A DNA stretch of 64,000 bases from Haloarcula pelagica (GCF_030127105.1 NZ_CP126161.1:2542001-2606000), one strand, 5' to 3'; counted from the stretch's first letter, positions 42,763 through 52,178 are shown. Program-made: numbers and translations. Notes: a model not told the origin generated them from the letters alone.

Positions 42763-43548
42763 TCAGGCCAGCGACTCGAACACCGAGAGGTCGTGGCCCA
42801 ACAGTACGTCGGCCCCGGTCTCGCGCTGGATGTTCCGACACCGTTCGAGGCTCTCCTTCCAGGCGGCGTTGCTCCAGAGGAGACTCGTCGCCATCGACTG
42901 CCCGGCGTAGTTGGCTTCGACGTAGGCCTCGTCGCCGACGACGAGCAGGGGGGTGTCGGACCGGTCGATCAGCGCGCCCATGAGTCCGGGGGTGTGGCCG
43001 GGGAGGTGGAGCAGTTCGACGCCGTCGGCGAGGTGGTAGCTGTCGCCGTGGACGACCTGCCAGTTCAGGTCGTGGTCGAAGTCGCTGGCGAGGTAGGCGA
43101 TCGATCCCTCCGCCGTGTTCGCGCTGAAGTACGCGAAGGGGAGTTCCTCGCGGTGGACGTAGATCGGCACGTCCGTACCGGCGAACTCCGCGAGGCCGCC
43201 GGCGTGGTCCAGGTGGAGGTGGCTCATCACCACGGCGTCGATGTCGGCAAACTCGTAGCCGGCCGCGCCGAGGTCGTCCGCGAGGTGGTGCTCGTCGGCG
43301 TCGACGTGGGCGAACGCCTCGTACAGCGGTTCGGGCCAGTAGCCGTCGCCGGCCTCGGGGTGGGAGCCGGTGTCCCAGAGGACGGTCATCTCTGGCGTCT
43401 CGATCACCAGGTTCCAGACGGCGTACGTCTCGTACTCGTGGGCGGGGTCGCGGTTCGAGGCCGTCGCGACGCTGGTGCCGTCGACGACGAAGTTCCGGTC
43501 GGCCATGACACGCCCGCGGTCGAGGAAGGTGACTGCAACGTCTGCCAT
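42763..43548 (-). CDS. Metallo-beta-lactamase hydrolase, N-acyl homoserine lactonase-like
   Basis: 261 residues. Zinc-binding motif HLHLDH is at residues 110-115, with a further His in LPGHTPG, Asp in VGDEAY and His in LLGHD. The overall order matches the AttM/AiiA-like branch of the superfamily. It should be a cytoplasmic dinuclear zinc hydrolase of a lactone, thioester or similar compound. Homoserine-lactone signalling is not established here, so the lactonase name is only a family label. A similar-sized gap of 74 nt separates it from the acyl-CoA dehydrogenase upstream on the same strand. Confidence 0.8.
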   Translation of the reverse strand: MADVAVTFLDRGRVMADRNFVVDGTSVATASNRDPAHEYETYAVWNLVIETPEMTVLWDTGSHPEAGDGYWPEPLYEAFAHVDADEHHLADDLGAAGYEFADIDAVVMSHLHLDHAGGLAEFAGTDVPIYVHREELPFAYFSANTAEGSIAYLASDFDHDLNWQVVHGDSYHLADGVELLHLPGHTPGLMGALIDRSDTPLLVVGDEAYVEANYAGQSMATSLLWSNAAWKESLERCRNIQRETGADVLLGHDLSVFESLA

Positions 43549-43622
43549 ACGTGGTGTACGACAGCCGACAAGATAAGCGGTCGCCCAAACAGGTCGGGTG
43601 TCGATCCGGCCCGGACGGGGGG

Positions 43623-44777
43623 TTACTGGGGGGCCTGCCGGTAGATGAGGTTGCGCTGGATGTCGTTTGCACCCTCGTAGATGACCGGGATGCGCACGTC
43701 GCGGTAGACACGGGAGATGCGGTTCTCGGTCAGCACCGAGCGCCCGCCGTGGAGTTGCATCCCGCGTTCGGCACAGTCCATCGCCGCCTCGGTCGCGGAG
43801 GTCTTCGCCAGCGCGGCCCAGTAGCCGGCGTTCTCGTCGTTCGCGACCCGCTCGGCCGCGTCCCAGGTGAGCGAGCGAGCGGTCTGGAAGTCCAGGTGCA
43901 TGTCCGCGAGTTTGTGCTGGACGGCCTGGAACTCGTCGACGGTCCGGCCGAAGGCTTCGCGGTCGTGGACGAACTCCCAGGCTTCCTCGATGGCGGCCGC
44001 CGCGAGACCGATGCCGTGGCCGCCGACGATGACGCGGCCGTGGTTGAAGAAGTCCGCGAGCATGTAGAAACCGGCGCCCTCGACGCCGACGAGGTTCTCC
44101 TCGGGGATGCGACAGTCGTCCAGCACGATGTGGCCCTGTTTCGACGCCCGGAAGCCCATCTTCTCGGGGATGTGCTCGGCGTGGTAACCCGGCGCGTCCG
44201 TCGGGACGATGAACATCGAGTAGTTGCCGTAGCGGTTGTTCTCGTCGTCGCCGGTCTTCGCGTAGAGGGTGAGCCAGTCGGCTTCGACGGCGTTACCGAC
44301 CCAGTACTTCTCGCCGTTGATGACCCACTCGTCGCCGTCTTTCTCGGCGGCGGTGGTCATCCCGGCCAGGTCGCTGCCGGTCTCTGGTTCGGAGACGGCC
44401 AGGCCCGTGATCTGGTCGTTGTTCGCGACCGGCTCCAGGAACTCCTCTTTCTGCCAGTCGGCGCCGTGTTCCTCGACGATCTCGGCGCCGAAACTCGCCA
44501 ACTGAAGCGTCAGCGCGATGCCGGCGTCGGCCTTGTAGAACTCCTCGGCGATCGCGAGCACCTGCTGGAGGTCGAACCCTTTGCCGCCCCACTCCTCGCC
44601 GAGATCCTGGGCGACCAGGCCGGCGTCCATCCCGGCTTCGAGGATCTCCCAGGGGTACTCCCCGGACGCGTAGTAGTCGGCCGCGTTGGGCTCGATGTGT
44701 TCGGCTGCGAACTCGCGGGCCTCCTGTTTGACCTCGCGGGCGTGTTCCGGGACCGGATAGTCGGACAGTAGCTCCAT
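43623..44777 (-). CDS. Acyl-CoA dehydrogenase
   Basis: 384 residues from ATG 44777 (MELLSDYPVPEHAREV); three upstream codons runs are poorly supported. The FAD-binding LAVSEPETGSDLAGMTT and the WVINGEKYWVGNA blocks are present, and IPVIYEGANDIQRNLIYR near the C-terminus contains the catalytic-base Glu of the IYEG type. It oxidises acyl-CoA thioesters with FAD, passing electrons to an electron-transfer flavoprotein. The acyl-CoA ligase gene lies just upstream on the same strand (102 nt). GGTATATGA about 35 nt before the ATG is the TATA box. Confidence 0.92.
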   Translation of the reverse strand: MELLSDYPVPEHAREVKQEAREFAAEHIEPNAADYYASGEYPWEILEAGMDAGLVAQDLGEEWGGKGFDLQQVLAIAEEFYKADAGIALTLQLASFGAEIVEEHGADWQKEEFLEPVANNDQITGLAVSEPETGSDLAGMTTAAEKDGDEWVINGEKYWVGNAVEADWLTLYAKTGDDENNRYGNYSMFIVPTDAPGYHAEHIPEKMGFRASKQGHIVLDDCRIPEENLVGVEGAGFYMLADFFNHGRVIVGGHGIGLAAAAIEEAWEFVHDREAFGRTVDEFQAVQHKLADMHLDFQTARSLTWDAAERVANDENAGYWAALAKTSATEAAMDCAERGMQLHGGRSVLTENRISRVYRDVRIPVIYEGANDIQRNLIYRQAPQ

Positions 44778-44879
44778 AGCCCCACACATGCACGGTGTCA
44801 TCATATACCTCGTGGAACTAGCGGAAACACCTCGACAGTTGTTTCTATCTGCTACTCGGGGCGTGTACCTCCGTGGGAA

Positions 44880-46535
44880 CTACCGCTCGGGGGCGGCGTC
44901 CTCGGGCACACGGCCCTCGACGAGCGACTCGTCGCCGTACTCCGCGCGCAGCGCCTGTTTGTTGAACTTCCCGGTCGCGGTCTTTGGAACCTCGTCGATG
45001 ACGACGACGCTGTCGGGCACCCACCACTTCGGGTACGAGGCCAGGATATGCTCGCGGAGACCGGCTTCGAGCGTCCCGGTGTCGGCGTCTTCGGTCGGGA
45101 CCACGAGCGCGAGCGGCCGTTCCTGCCAGCGCTCGTGGGGCACGCCGATGACGGCCGCCTCGGCGACGGCCTCGTGGGCCATCAGTTCGTTCTCCAGTTC
45201 GACCGACGAGATCCACTCCCCGCCGCTCTTGATCACGTCTTTCGCGCGGTCGACGATCTTGATGTAGCCGTCTCCGTCGACCGTGACGACATCGCCGGTC
45301 TTGAGATAGCCGTCGACGAACTCCGCCTCGGTCGCCTCGGGGCGGGCGAAGTACTCCGTCGTCACCCAGGGGCCACGGACGTGTAACTCCCCGAACGCCT
45401 CGCCGTCGTGTGGCACCGCTTCGCCCGCGTCGTCGACGACGCGAAACTCCAGTCCCGGGACGATCAGTCCCTGTTTGGTCCGCTTGTCCAGTCGCGTCTC
45501 GTAGTCGGCGTCTTCGAGGTCTGCCTTGACGTGGGCGACCGTGCCGACCGGTGCCGTCTCCGTCATCCCCCAGGCGTGGATCAGTTCCACGTCGTGGTCG
45601 TCGAAAAAGCGGATCATCGCTTCGGGCGCGGCGCTGCCGCCGACGACCAACCGATCGAGCGAGGAGAGGTCCACGTCGTTGTCCTCGACGTACTCCATCA
45701 GGCCAAGCCACACCGTCGGGACCCCCGCGGTGAGGGTGACCCCCTCGTCCTCGATGAGCGCCGCCAGATCGGCCGGCTCGGGCTGTGGACCGGGGTAGAC
45801 GTGTTTGGCACCCCCTGCCGTCGTCGAGAACGGGAGCCCCCAGGCGTTGACGTGGAACATCGGAACCACCGGCATCACGACATCGTCGTCCGCGACCGGG
45901 ATGCCCTGGGGCGTCTGGAGCGCCATAGTGTGTGACCACAGCATCTGCTGGGTGTACTCGACGCCTTTCGGTTTGCCCGTCGTCCCCGACGTATAGCAGA
46001 GCCCGGCCGGCCGCTCCTCGTCGAGGGTCGGCCAGTCGTAGGTCGTCGAGTGACCCTCGATGAACGACTCGTAGGCCACCGCGTCCAGCTCCGTCTCGGG
46101 GACCTGCCCGCCCATCACGACGTACCGGTCGACGGACGCGAACGACTCGGGGTCGTCGGCGACGGCCCCCTCGACTTTCGGCAGGAACGACTGATCGACG
46201 AATATCGTCCGGTCGGCGGCGTTCTCGACGATGTACTGGATATGCTTGTCCGGTAACAACGGGTTGATGGTGTGGAGCTGTGCCCCCATCCCCGGCACGC
46301 CGAAGTACGTCTCGAAGTGACGGTGGTGGTTCCAGCAGACGGTCCCGATACGCTCGCCGTCACCGTAACCGGCGGCGTCGAGCGCGTTCGCGAGCTGTGC
46401 CGTCCGGTCGGCGTACTCGCTGTAGTCGGAGCGAACGATTCCTTCGTGGGTACGAGAGACGATCTCGGTGTCGGGATACAGTGTCTCGGCACGCCACGCG
46501 AACGGCTGTAGGGTCTGGTCGGTCCCACCTGGCAT
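44880..46535 (-). CDS. Acyl-CoA ligase (long/medium-chain fatty-acid type, AMP-forming)
   Basis: 551 residues from ATG 46535 (MPGGTDQTLQPFAWRAETLY). The AMP-binding motif is CYTSGTTGKPKGVEYTQQ, then MFHVNAWGLPF, HAWGMTETAP, TGDVVTVDGDGYIKIVDRAKDVIKSGGEWIS and catalytic Lys in KTATGKFNKQALR. It joins a fatty or other carboxylic acid to CoA through an acyl-adenylate, and feeds the adjacent acyl-CoA dehydrogenase. Together these give a two-gene beta-oxidation entry; chain length cannot be predicted. Confidence 0.93.
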   Translation of the reverse strand: MPGGTDQTLQPFAWRAETLYPDTEIVSRTHEGIVRSDYSEYADRTAQLANALDAAGYGDGERIGTVCWNHHRHFETYFGVPGMGAQLHTINPLLPDKHIQYIVENAADRTIFVDQSFLPKVEGAVADDPESFASVDRYVVMGGQVPETELDAVAYESFIEGHSTTYDWPTLDEERPAGLCYTSGTTGKPKGVEYTQQMLWSHTMALQTPQGIPVADDDVVMPVVPMFHVNAWGLPFSTTAGGAKHVYPGPQPEPADLAALIEDEGVTLTAGVPTVWLGLMEYVEDNDVDLSSLDRLVVGGSAAPEAMIRFFDDHDVELIHAWGMTETAPVGTVAHVKADLEDADYETRLDKRTKQGLIVPGLEFRVVDDAGEAVPHDGEAFGELHVRGPWVTTEYFARPEATEAEFVDGYLKTGDVVTVDGDGYIKIVDRAKDVIKSGGEWISSVELENELMAHEAVAEAAVIGVPHERWQERPLALVVPTEDADTGTLEAGLREHILASYPKWWVPDSVVVIDEVPKTATGKFNKQALRAEYGDESLVEGRVPEDAAPER

Positions 46536-46591
46536 GCCACTACACTGGGGCCGCCCACACAAGAAACCCTACCCGATTAATGATGACGGAC

Positions 46592-47194
46592 TCAGACTTC
46601 GATCTGTTGCATCAGGTCGACCAGTTCTTCGAGTCGCGGGAACGTGTAGACCTTGACGTTGATGTTCGACTCCAGGGCGTGGACCCGCGAGTCGAACATC
46701 AGCGCCATCTCGTTGTCCCGGTCGCCGACGAGCTGATCGATCATACCGCTGCCGGGGCCGAAGGTGAAGTTCGGCGTCGAGATGTCGATGGTCGTATCCA
46801 ACACGTTCGCCCAGCCGTCGATGAAGCCCGATGTCATGATGTTGCCGATCTCCTGGATCGCCGACCGCTCCATGTCGGTGAAGCCGCTGGCATTGGGGTC
46901 GGTCTCGCCCATGTCGCCGATCATCCCGTGGGCGAGTTCCTTGGCGCTCTGGGCGTTGAACAGAAAGAGGATGTGCCCGTGGGGCTGTTCGATCATCTCG
47001 ATACTGATCCCGATCTGTTTCTGATCGCCGACGTGTGTCTTGATGTCCGGGACATCGATGAAGTTGATCTTCGTGATCTCCATCTCCGTCTCCATCCCGG
47101 TCATCTGGCTCAGGTGGTTCGCGACCGTGTTTCCGCCCTCTTTTGCCATCTTGTTGAACAACCCGAGCTTCCGGATATCTATCATCAGACTCAT
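46592..47194 (-). CDS. cheC: CheC-family chemotaxis protein (CheY-P phosphatase-like)
   Basis: 200 residues from ATG 47194 (MSLMIDIRKLGLFNKMAKEGG). The CheC phosphatase signature D/S-x3-E-x2-N is met by SAIQEIGNIMTSGFIDGWANVL; only one such half-site is clear. CheC proteins dephosphorylate CheY-P and can bind CheD. No che or archaellum gene adjoins it, so it is a stand-alone CheC, as haloarchaea have several. CTTATGTGG about 50 nt upstream may be its TATA box. Confidence 0.82.
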   Translation of the reverse strand: MSLMIDIRKLGLFNKMAKEGGNTVANHLSQMTGMETEMEITKINFIDVPDIKTHVGDQKQIGISIEMIEQPHGHILFLFNAQSAKELAHGMIGDMGETDPNASGFTDMERSAIQEIGNIMTSGFIDGWANVLDTTIDISTPNFTFGPGSGMIDQLVGDRDNEMALMFDSRVHALESNINVKVYTFPRLEELVDLMQQIEV

Positions 47195-47290
47195 GACTGG
47201 GACAGCTACTGGCCCAGTGTTGCTGGCCCTCCCACATAAGCTATGCACCCCGATTTTCGCAGGCGAGAATGAGCCTCGCGACGGCCCGTC

Positions 47291-47965
47291 TCACCCGACG
47301 TGGACGCGGACGCTGACGGCGACGCCCTCGCCCAGCGGGAGCAGTCCGGTCTCGAAGTCGGGATCGTCCCGGACGCGTTCGAGGTAGTCGGCGATCCCCC
47401 GACTGGACTCGTTGGTCTCGATCTCCTCGCCGGCCAGCAGAGCGCGCACGTCCCCGAAGTCGAGCGGACCGGCCTCGATCGCGTTGTCCGCGGCGACGAC
47501 GCCGCCGACGGGCACCCGGTCCCGGACGGCCTCGAACGCCTCTCTGTAGCGGTGTTTCTCGTTGTCGATCAGGACCACGTCGAACGGGCCGTCGTACTCC
47601 TCGACGGTCTCGATGGCGTCGCCGTGTTCGAAGACGGCCCGGTCGGTGTAGCCACCGCGGTCGAGGAACTCGCGGGCCTCGTCGAGTTCGTCGGCGTCGA
47701 TCTCGGTCAGGACGATCTCGCCGTCGGCGGGGATCGCCGGGGCCATCCAGTAGGCGGAGTAGCCGTAGCCCGAGCCGAACTCGAAGACACGCTCGGCGTC
47801 GACCATGCGCGCCAGCAGCCGGAGCCAGCCGCCGACGGCCGGACCGACCGTCGGGAACCCCTCGCGGTCGGCCTTCTCGTCCATCTCGGCGATCACCTCG
47901 TCCGGGTCGGGTGCGAGCGTCCGTGCGAACTGTTCGGTGACCGCGGGCAGTGGCTCCTCGTCCAT
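47291..47965 (-). CDS. O-methyltransferase, SAM-dependent (family 3 type)
   Basis: 224 residues. SAM-binding FEFGSGYGYSAYWMAPAIP, EIDADELDEAREFL, and DVVLIDNEKHRYREAFEAV with the metal-binding Asp region of class I O-methyltransferases; VPVGGVVAADNAI follows. Probably a cytoplasmic Mg-dependent methyltransferase; acceptor unknown. Starts at ATG 47965, 48 nt downstream of the MscS stop on the same strand. Confidence 0.87.
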   Translation of the reverse strand: MDEEPLPAVTEQFARTLAPDPDEVIAEMDEKADREGFPTVGPAVGGWLRLLARMVDAERVFEFGSGYGYSAYWMAPAIPADGEIVLTEIDADELDEAREFLDRGGYTDRAVFEHGDAIETVEEYDGPFDVVLIDNEKHRYREAFEAVRDRVPVGGVVAADNAIEAGPLDFGDVRALLAGEEIETNESSRGIADYLERVRDDPDFETGLLPLGEGVAVSVRVHVG

Positions 47966-48013
47966 GTTCGCTACTGCGTGGCGACGGCCGTTAAACCCCC
48001 GCGACCGACGGCC

Positions 48014-48964
48014 TCAGCGGTTCCGCCCGACCGGGAACTTCACGCGCTCCGGCTCGTCGTTGAACGCCCCGATGATCCGCTCGTATAGTTCGTTCCGGAC
48101 CCGCTGGCCCCGTCTCGGGTGGACGAGATATCGCAGTCGCAGTTCCACCCAAGACTGCTCCTGGACGACGTTGACCGTCGGCCGGTCCCGCACTTCGAGT
48201 TCGACCGGGGTCTCGGCCAATCGCTCGCGGTAGCGCTGGATGCGCGTGGCCATCTCGTCGCCGAGGAACTCGTCGGCCTCCCGGCGCATCGTCTCGGTCG
48301 CGTAGTCGAGTTCGGTTTCGTAGGCGACCTGTATGGTCAGTTCGTTCCAGACGAAGGGGAACTCCTCGCGGGTGTAGTTCTTGACGTGCGAGGAGAGGAC
48401 GACGCTGTTTGGCAGCGTGATGATCCGGCCGGAGGGCTGGTTCGAGGAGACGAGTTCGCCGTTGATCTCCCAGAGCGTCGTCACCAGGAACGACACCGCC
48501 ACGACATCGCCTTTCGAGGACTCGATAGCGACCCGGTCCCCGACCTGATAGGGCCGCTTGATCATGATGTACAGCCAGCCGATGAGCGAGAAGAGCGGCT
48601 GCTGGAGGGCAAAGGTCACCGCGAACCCGACGACACCGAGCGAGAACAACAGCCCGAGCCACTGTTCGGTGACGACGCCCAGCGCCGCGGCGACGCCGGC
48701 GATCCCGAACGCGAGCCGGAAGACGTTCTTCGCGTCGTGGCGCCGCCGCTTGTCCGGCGTGTACCGGTCGAAGCCAGTCAGGGCGAGCCGATAACAGCCG
48801 TACGTCGTGAACACGACGGCCAGCAGCGAGAAGGCTCGCAGGAGGACGAACGAGACGGCGACACGTCCGATCGTCCCCTCTACACCCAGCTGCCGGACGA
48901 CGGCCGCCGCGGCACCGCAACACAGCGCGAGGACGAGCGACAGGTACCCGAGCGGACGACTCAC
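48014..48964 (-). CDS. Mechanosensitive ion channel, MscS family
   Basis: 316 residues from GTG 48964 (SRPLGYLSLVLALCC). A TTTTGTAC box about 26 nt upstream on the minus strand supports this leaderless start. Four membrane helices cover the first 145 residues; the pore-lining TM3 with GVVGFAVTFALQQPLFSLIGWLYI is followed by the MscS beta domain (RPYQVGDRVAIESSKGDVVAVSFLVTTL, ITLPNSVVLSSHVKNYTR) and the C-terminal cytosolic vestibule. It releases solutes upon hypo-osmotic shock. Divergent from ptsH. Confidence 0.9.
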   Translation of the reverse strand: MSRPLGYLSLVLALCCGAAAAVVRQLGVEGTIGRVAVSFVLLRAFSLLAVVFTTYGCYRLALTGFDRYTPDKRRRHDAKNVFRLAFGIAGVAAALGVVTEQWLGLLFSLGVVGFAVTFALQQPLFSLIGWLYIMIKRPYQVGDRVAIESSKGDVVAVSFLVTTLWEINGELVSSNQPSGRIITLPNSVVLSSHVKNYTREEFPFVWNELTIQVAYETELDYATETMRREADEFLGDEMATRIQRYRERLAETPVELEVRDRPTVNVVQEQSWVELRLRYLVHPRRGQRVRNELYERIIGAFNDEPERVKFPVGRNR

Positions 48965-49041
48965 ACCAGTGACCTCGCGTGGGCCGTACAAAACGGTGGG
49001 GGCGCCAACACGGTAATAGCCGTCGCCTGCGATATGTGCGT

Positions 49042-49329
49042 ATGGAACGCACTGTCGAGATCGTCCCCGAGGCCGGGCTTCACGCCCGACCGGCATCGAA
49101 GTTCGTCCAGACGGCCGGCCAGTTCACGGCCGAGATCGCGGTGGGGCGAGCCGACGACGGCGACGACGCACTCGTCGACGCTCGCAGTATGCTCGCGGTG
49201 ACGGGACTCAACGTCAAACACGGCGAGTCCGTCCGGATCGTCGCCGAGGGCACGGACGCCGCGGCCGCACTCGACGCGCTCGAAGCGGTCCTGACGACAC
49301 CGGTCGAGGGGGAGGGCGAGGAGTCGTGA
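49042..49329 (+). CDS. ptsH: Phosphocarrier protein HPr of the PTS
   Basis: 95 residues from ATG 49042 (MERTVEIVPEAGLHARPAS). Phosphorylatable H14 is in GLHARPA, the regulatory-site-like S49 in RSMLAVTGLNVKHGE. It takes phosphate from enzyme I and passes it on, here most likely to DhaM. The TGA overlaps the GTG start of ptsI (GTGA). GGTAATAGC about 30 nt upstream is a plausible TATA element. Confidence 0.93.
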   Translation: MERTVEIVPEAGLHARPASKFVQTAGQFTAEIAVGRADDGDDALVDARSMLAVTGLNVKHGESVRIVAEGTDAAAALDALEAVLTTPVEGEGEES

Positions 49330-51011
49330 CCGACACGCTCTCGGGCGTCGGGAGTACGCCGCTGGTCGGCGTCGGGACCGCCCGCTGGTACCGGCCGACG
49401 CGGCCGGAACTCCCGGAGCGACCCGACCCGGAGACGGTCGACACTACCGCCCAGCGGGAGCGGTTCGACCGGGCGCGTGCGACCGCCAGGGAGGCCATCC
49501 AGCGCGCCCGTGACCGGACGGCGGACAGCGTCGGGGCCGACGAGGCGGCCGTCTTCGAGGCCCACGAGCAGTTCCTCGACGACCCGCAGTTGGCCGACGA
49601 AATCGAGACCGCCATCGCGGACGGGACGCCGGCGGAACACGCCGTCGCCGACGCCTTCGGCGGACACATCGAGCAGTTCGAGGCGATGGACGGGCGGATG
49701 GCCGAGCGTGCCGACGACCTCCGCGAGGTCCGTGATCGGCTCCTCCGGGCGCTGCTCGGCGTCGAGAGCGCCGACCTGACCGCGCTCCCGGACGGCACTG
49801 TTTTGTTGGCCGACCGGCTCACGCCCGGCGACACGGTCCAACTCGACCCCGAGTCGGTCGCGGGGATCGTGACCGTCACGGGCGGCCGCACCGCACACGC
49901 CGCGATCATCGCCCGGTCGCTGTCGATCCCGGCCGTCGTCGGCGTCGGCGAGGCGCTGGGCGTCGTCACCGACGGGACCGAACTGCTCGTCGACGGCGAA
50001 CGCGGCGAGGTGGTCGTCGACCCCGGCCCGAACCACCGGAAGGCCGACAGTACCGTCGACACCGATCCGGTCCCCGAGCGGGTCACGACGGCCGACGGCC
50101 GCGCCGTCGAGGTCGCCGCGAACGTCGGGAGTCCGACGGAGCTGGCCCCGGCGGGCGACCGCGGTGCGGACGGCGTCGGCCTGTTCCGGACGGAGTTTCT
50201 CTTCCTGGATCGCGAGGAGCCGCCCGACGAGGACGAGCAGTACGAGGCGATCACGGCCGCGCTACGGGCCTTCCCCGACGACCGGGTCGTCGTCCGCACG
50301 CCGGACATCGGCGGTGACAAACAGGTGCCGTACCTCGATCTGCCCACGGAGTCGAACCCGTTTCTCGGACAGCGCGGGATCCGACTGTCGCTCGGGCCAC
50401 ACTCCGCCCTCTTCGAGACGCACCTGCGTGCACTCCTGCGGGCAGGCGCGACCGACGAGGGCGGCCGGTTGGCGGTGATGCTCCCGATGGTCGCCCGCGT
50501 CGAGGAAGTCGTCGCCGCCCGCGAGCGGATCGAGACGGTCGCCGAGATGCTCGACGACGAGGGCGTCGACTACGCCCGGCCGGAACTGGGCGCGATGGTC
50601 GAGACGCCCGCCGCGACCTACGTCGCCGACGCGCTGGCCGACCGGCTGGACTTCCTGAGCCTCGGGACCAACGACCTCACCCAGTACGTGATGGCGGCCG
50701 ACCGCGAGAACGACGCCGTCGCGGAGCTTCAGGACCCCCTCCACCCGGCCGTGCTCCGGGCGATCGACCGGACCACGACCGCTGCCCACGAGGGCGACGC
50801 GTGGGTCGGTATGTGCGGCGAGATGGCGGGCGACCCCGGACTGACCGAACTGCTCGTCGGCCTCGGGCTGGACGAACTGAGTATGAGCGCGGTGACCGTC
50901 CCGGCGGTCAAGCGGGCGGTCCGTGAAATCGACGGCGACGCCGCCGCGACCCTCGCACGCGACGCCGTCGCGTGTGAGACCCGCGAGGCGGTCGCGGCCC
51001 TGCTGGAGTGA
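49326..51011 (+). CDS. ptsI: PTS enzyme I (PEP-protein phosphotransferase)
   Basis: 561 residues from GTG 49326. The N-terminal domain ends in the phospho-histidine loop GGRTAHAAIIARSLSIPAVVG with H191; the C-terminal PEP-binding barrel shows GLFRTEFLFLD, VRTPDIGGDKQ, LGAMVETPAA, SLGTNDLTQYVMAADREN and MCGEMAGDP. It uses PEP to phosphorylate HPr. Co-translated with ptsH. Its stop is 5 nt from that of dhaM on the opposite strand. No EIIB or EIIC sugar permease is present, so the phosphate acceptor here is likely the Dha kinase. Confidence 0.95.
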   Translation: MTDTLSGVGSTPLVGVGTARWYRPTRPELPERPDPETVDTTAQRERFDRARATAREAIQRARDRTADSVGADEAAVFEAHEQFLDDPQLADEIETAIADGTPAEHAVADAFGGHIEQFEAMDGRMAERADDLREVRDRLLRALLGVESADLTALPDGTVLLADRLTPGDTVQLDPESVAGIVTVTGGRTAHAAIIARSLSIPAVVGVGEALGVVTDGTELLVDGERGEVVVDPGPNHRKADSTVDTDPVPERVTTADGRAVEVAANVGSPTELAPAGDRGADGVGLFRTEFLFLDREEPPDEDEQYEAITAALRAFPDDRVVVRTPDIGGDKQVPYLDLPTESNPFLGQRGIRLSLGPHSALFETHLRALLRAGATDEGGRLAVMLPMVARVEEVVAARERIETVAEMLDDEGVDYARPELGAMVETPAATYVADALADRLDFLSLGTNDLTQYVMAADRENDAVAELQDPLHPAVLRAIDRTTTAAHEGDAWVGMCGEMAGDPGLTELLVGLGLDELSMSAVTVPAVKRAVREIDGDAAATLARDAVACETREAVAALLE

Positions 51012-51016
51012 GCGGG

Positions 51017-51397
51017 TCAGCGCTTGTTCACATCGCGGGCCGCCTCCGCCTGCTCGCGGACCGACTCCAGGGTCGCCGTGGGGCTGGTCGCGGCGACGGC
51101 GGCGTTGACCGCGCCCTCCAGGACTGGCGCGTCGGCGATGACGGCGTCGACGCCGCTGAGTTCGATCGCCACCTCGGCGTTCATGACGGCGCTGCCTAGG
51201 TCGACCAGGACGACCACGCCGTCCCCGTCGTCGGCCGCCTCGATGGCGTCGGCGATGGCGTCCGCGACGGTCCCCAGACCCCCCTGGCCGTCGCCGCCGA
51301 CGGGTTCGATCACCGTGTCCCCGCCCATCTCCGCCGCGACCTCTGCGATGCCCTCGGCGGCGGTCCGGCTGTGGGAGACGACGACGAGTCCGACCAT
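51017..51397 (-). CDS. dhaM: PTS-dependent dihydroxyacetone kinase, phosphotransfer subunit DhaM
   Basis: 126 residues from ATG 51397, overlapping the dhaL stop (TGATG). An EIIA-mannose-type domain with the phosphorylated H9 in MVGLVVVSHSRTAAEG, DLGSAVMNAEVAIEL and the C-terminal APVLEGAVNAAVAA. It transfers phosphate from HPr to the ADP bound on DhaL. It is the short form: E. coli DhaM also carries HPr and EI domains, which are separate genes (ptsH, ptsI) right next door here. Confidence 0.92.
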   Translation of the reverse strand: MVGLVVVSHSRTAAEGIAEVAAEMGGDTVIEPVGGDGQGGLGTVADAIADAIEAADDGDGVVVLVDLGSAVMNAEVAIELSGVDAVIADAPVLEGAVNAAVAATSPTATLESVREQAEAARDVNKR

Positions 51398-52107
51398 CAG
51401 TCCTCCGCGGCCTCCTCCTCGGGGACCGTCGGCGAGGTGGCGTCGACCGCCTCGATCTCGGTGTCGAGTTCCGCCTGTGCGGCGGCCAGCAGTTCCTCCA
51501 TGATGAACAGCGTGCTCGTCGCCCCCGGGTCCTGGTGGCCCACCGAGCGCCATCCGAGATACGACGCCCGGCCCTTCGCCGCACGGATCGGCACGGTAAA
51601 CTCGACGCCGCGTTCGGCCGCGTCGACGGCCTTGGCCAGCGCCTCGGCGGGTGGGAGGTCGTCGACCTCGATTGACTTCTTGAACGTGTGGACCGCCGGC
51701 ACCAGCGCGTCGACCATCGTCTTGTCGCCGACCGAGGCGTCGCCGCGGTCCTGGACTTTCTCCAGGTAGGTCTCGGCGAAGGCGACGGCCGTCTCGGCGG
51801 TGATCCCGTCGTCGAGCGCCGTGCTGGCGAACACCAGCGAGCCGCCGTACAGCGGCCCGGAGGCGCCGCCGACCTCCGACAGCAGCGTCTTGCCGGCGGT
51901 CTTGACCATCGTCGCCGGGTCCGGATCGTCGAGGTCGGCGACCGCGTCGGCCGCGGCCCGCCAGCCGCGCGCCATGTTCCCGCCGTGGTCGGCGTCGCCG
52001 ATCGCGGAGTCCAGTTCGGTGAGGGCGCTCCGTTCGCGCTCGATCCGTGTCGCGATGCGTTCGATGGCGTCCAGGACGGCCGCCCGCTCTGTCGCTTCGT
52101 CTGCCAT
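51397..52107 (-). CDS. dhaL: Dihydroxyacetone kinase, ADP-binding subunit DhaL
   Basis: 236 residues. The metal-nucleotide cluster ELDSAIGDADHGGNM holds D33, D38 and D40, the Mg-binding residues; GGASGPLYGGSLVFAS and AAKGRASYLGWRSVGHQDPGA are family signatures. DhaL holds ADP as a permanent coenzyme; DhaM re-phosphorylates it and it passes phosphate to dihydroxyacetone on DhaK. A TGTTTACTCC box about 20-25 nt upstream gives its own promoter in the divergent region shared with the nucleotidase-like gene. Confidence 0.93.
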   Translation of the reverse strand: MADEATERAAVLDAIERIATRIERERSALTELDSAIGDADHGGNMARGWRAAADAVADLDDPDPATMVKTAGKTLLSEVGGASGPLYGGSLVFASTALDDGITAETAVAFAETYLEKVQDRGDASVGDKTMVDALVPAVHTFKKSIEVDDLPPAEALAKAVDAAERGVEFTVPIRAAKGRASYLGWRSVGHQDPGATSTLFIMEELLAAAQAELDTEIEAVDATSPTVPEEEAAED

Positions 52108-52178
52108 GTGGTACCATGGCTGTTCGGGGAGTAAACAGTTCCGACGGATTCATACCCGCGCTGGCGTACCTCCCGGCA

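Noticed and set aside
42763-43548. Quorum-quenching system built on the lactonase-like gene
   Set aside because: There is no AHL synthase or receptor in the window and the MBL family is broad, so only a family label is justified.
47208-47218. ACTGG-C-CCAGT palindrome before cheC
   Set aside because: Short (5-base arms), GC-rich and within range of chance in 64 kb.
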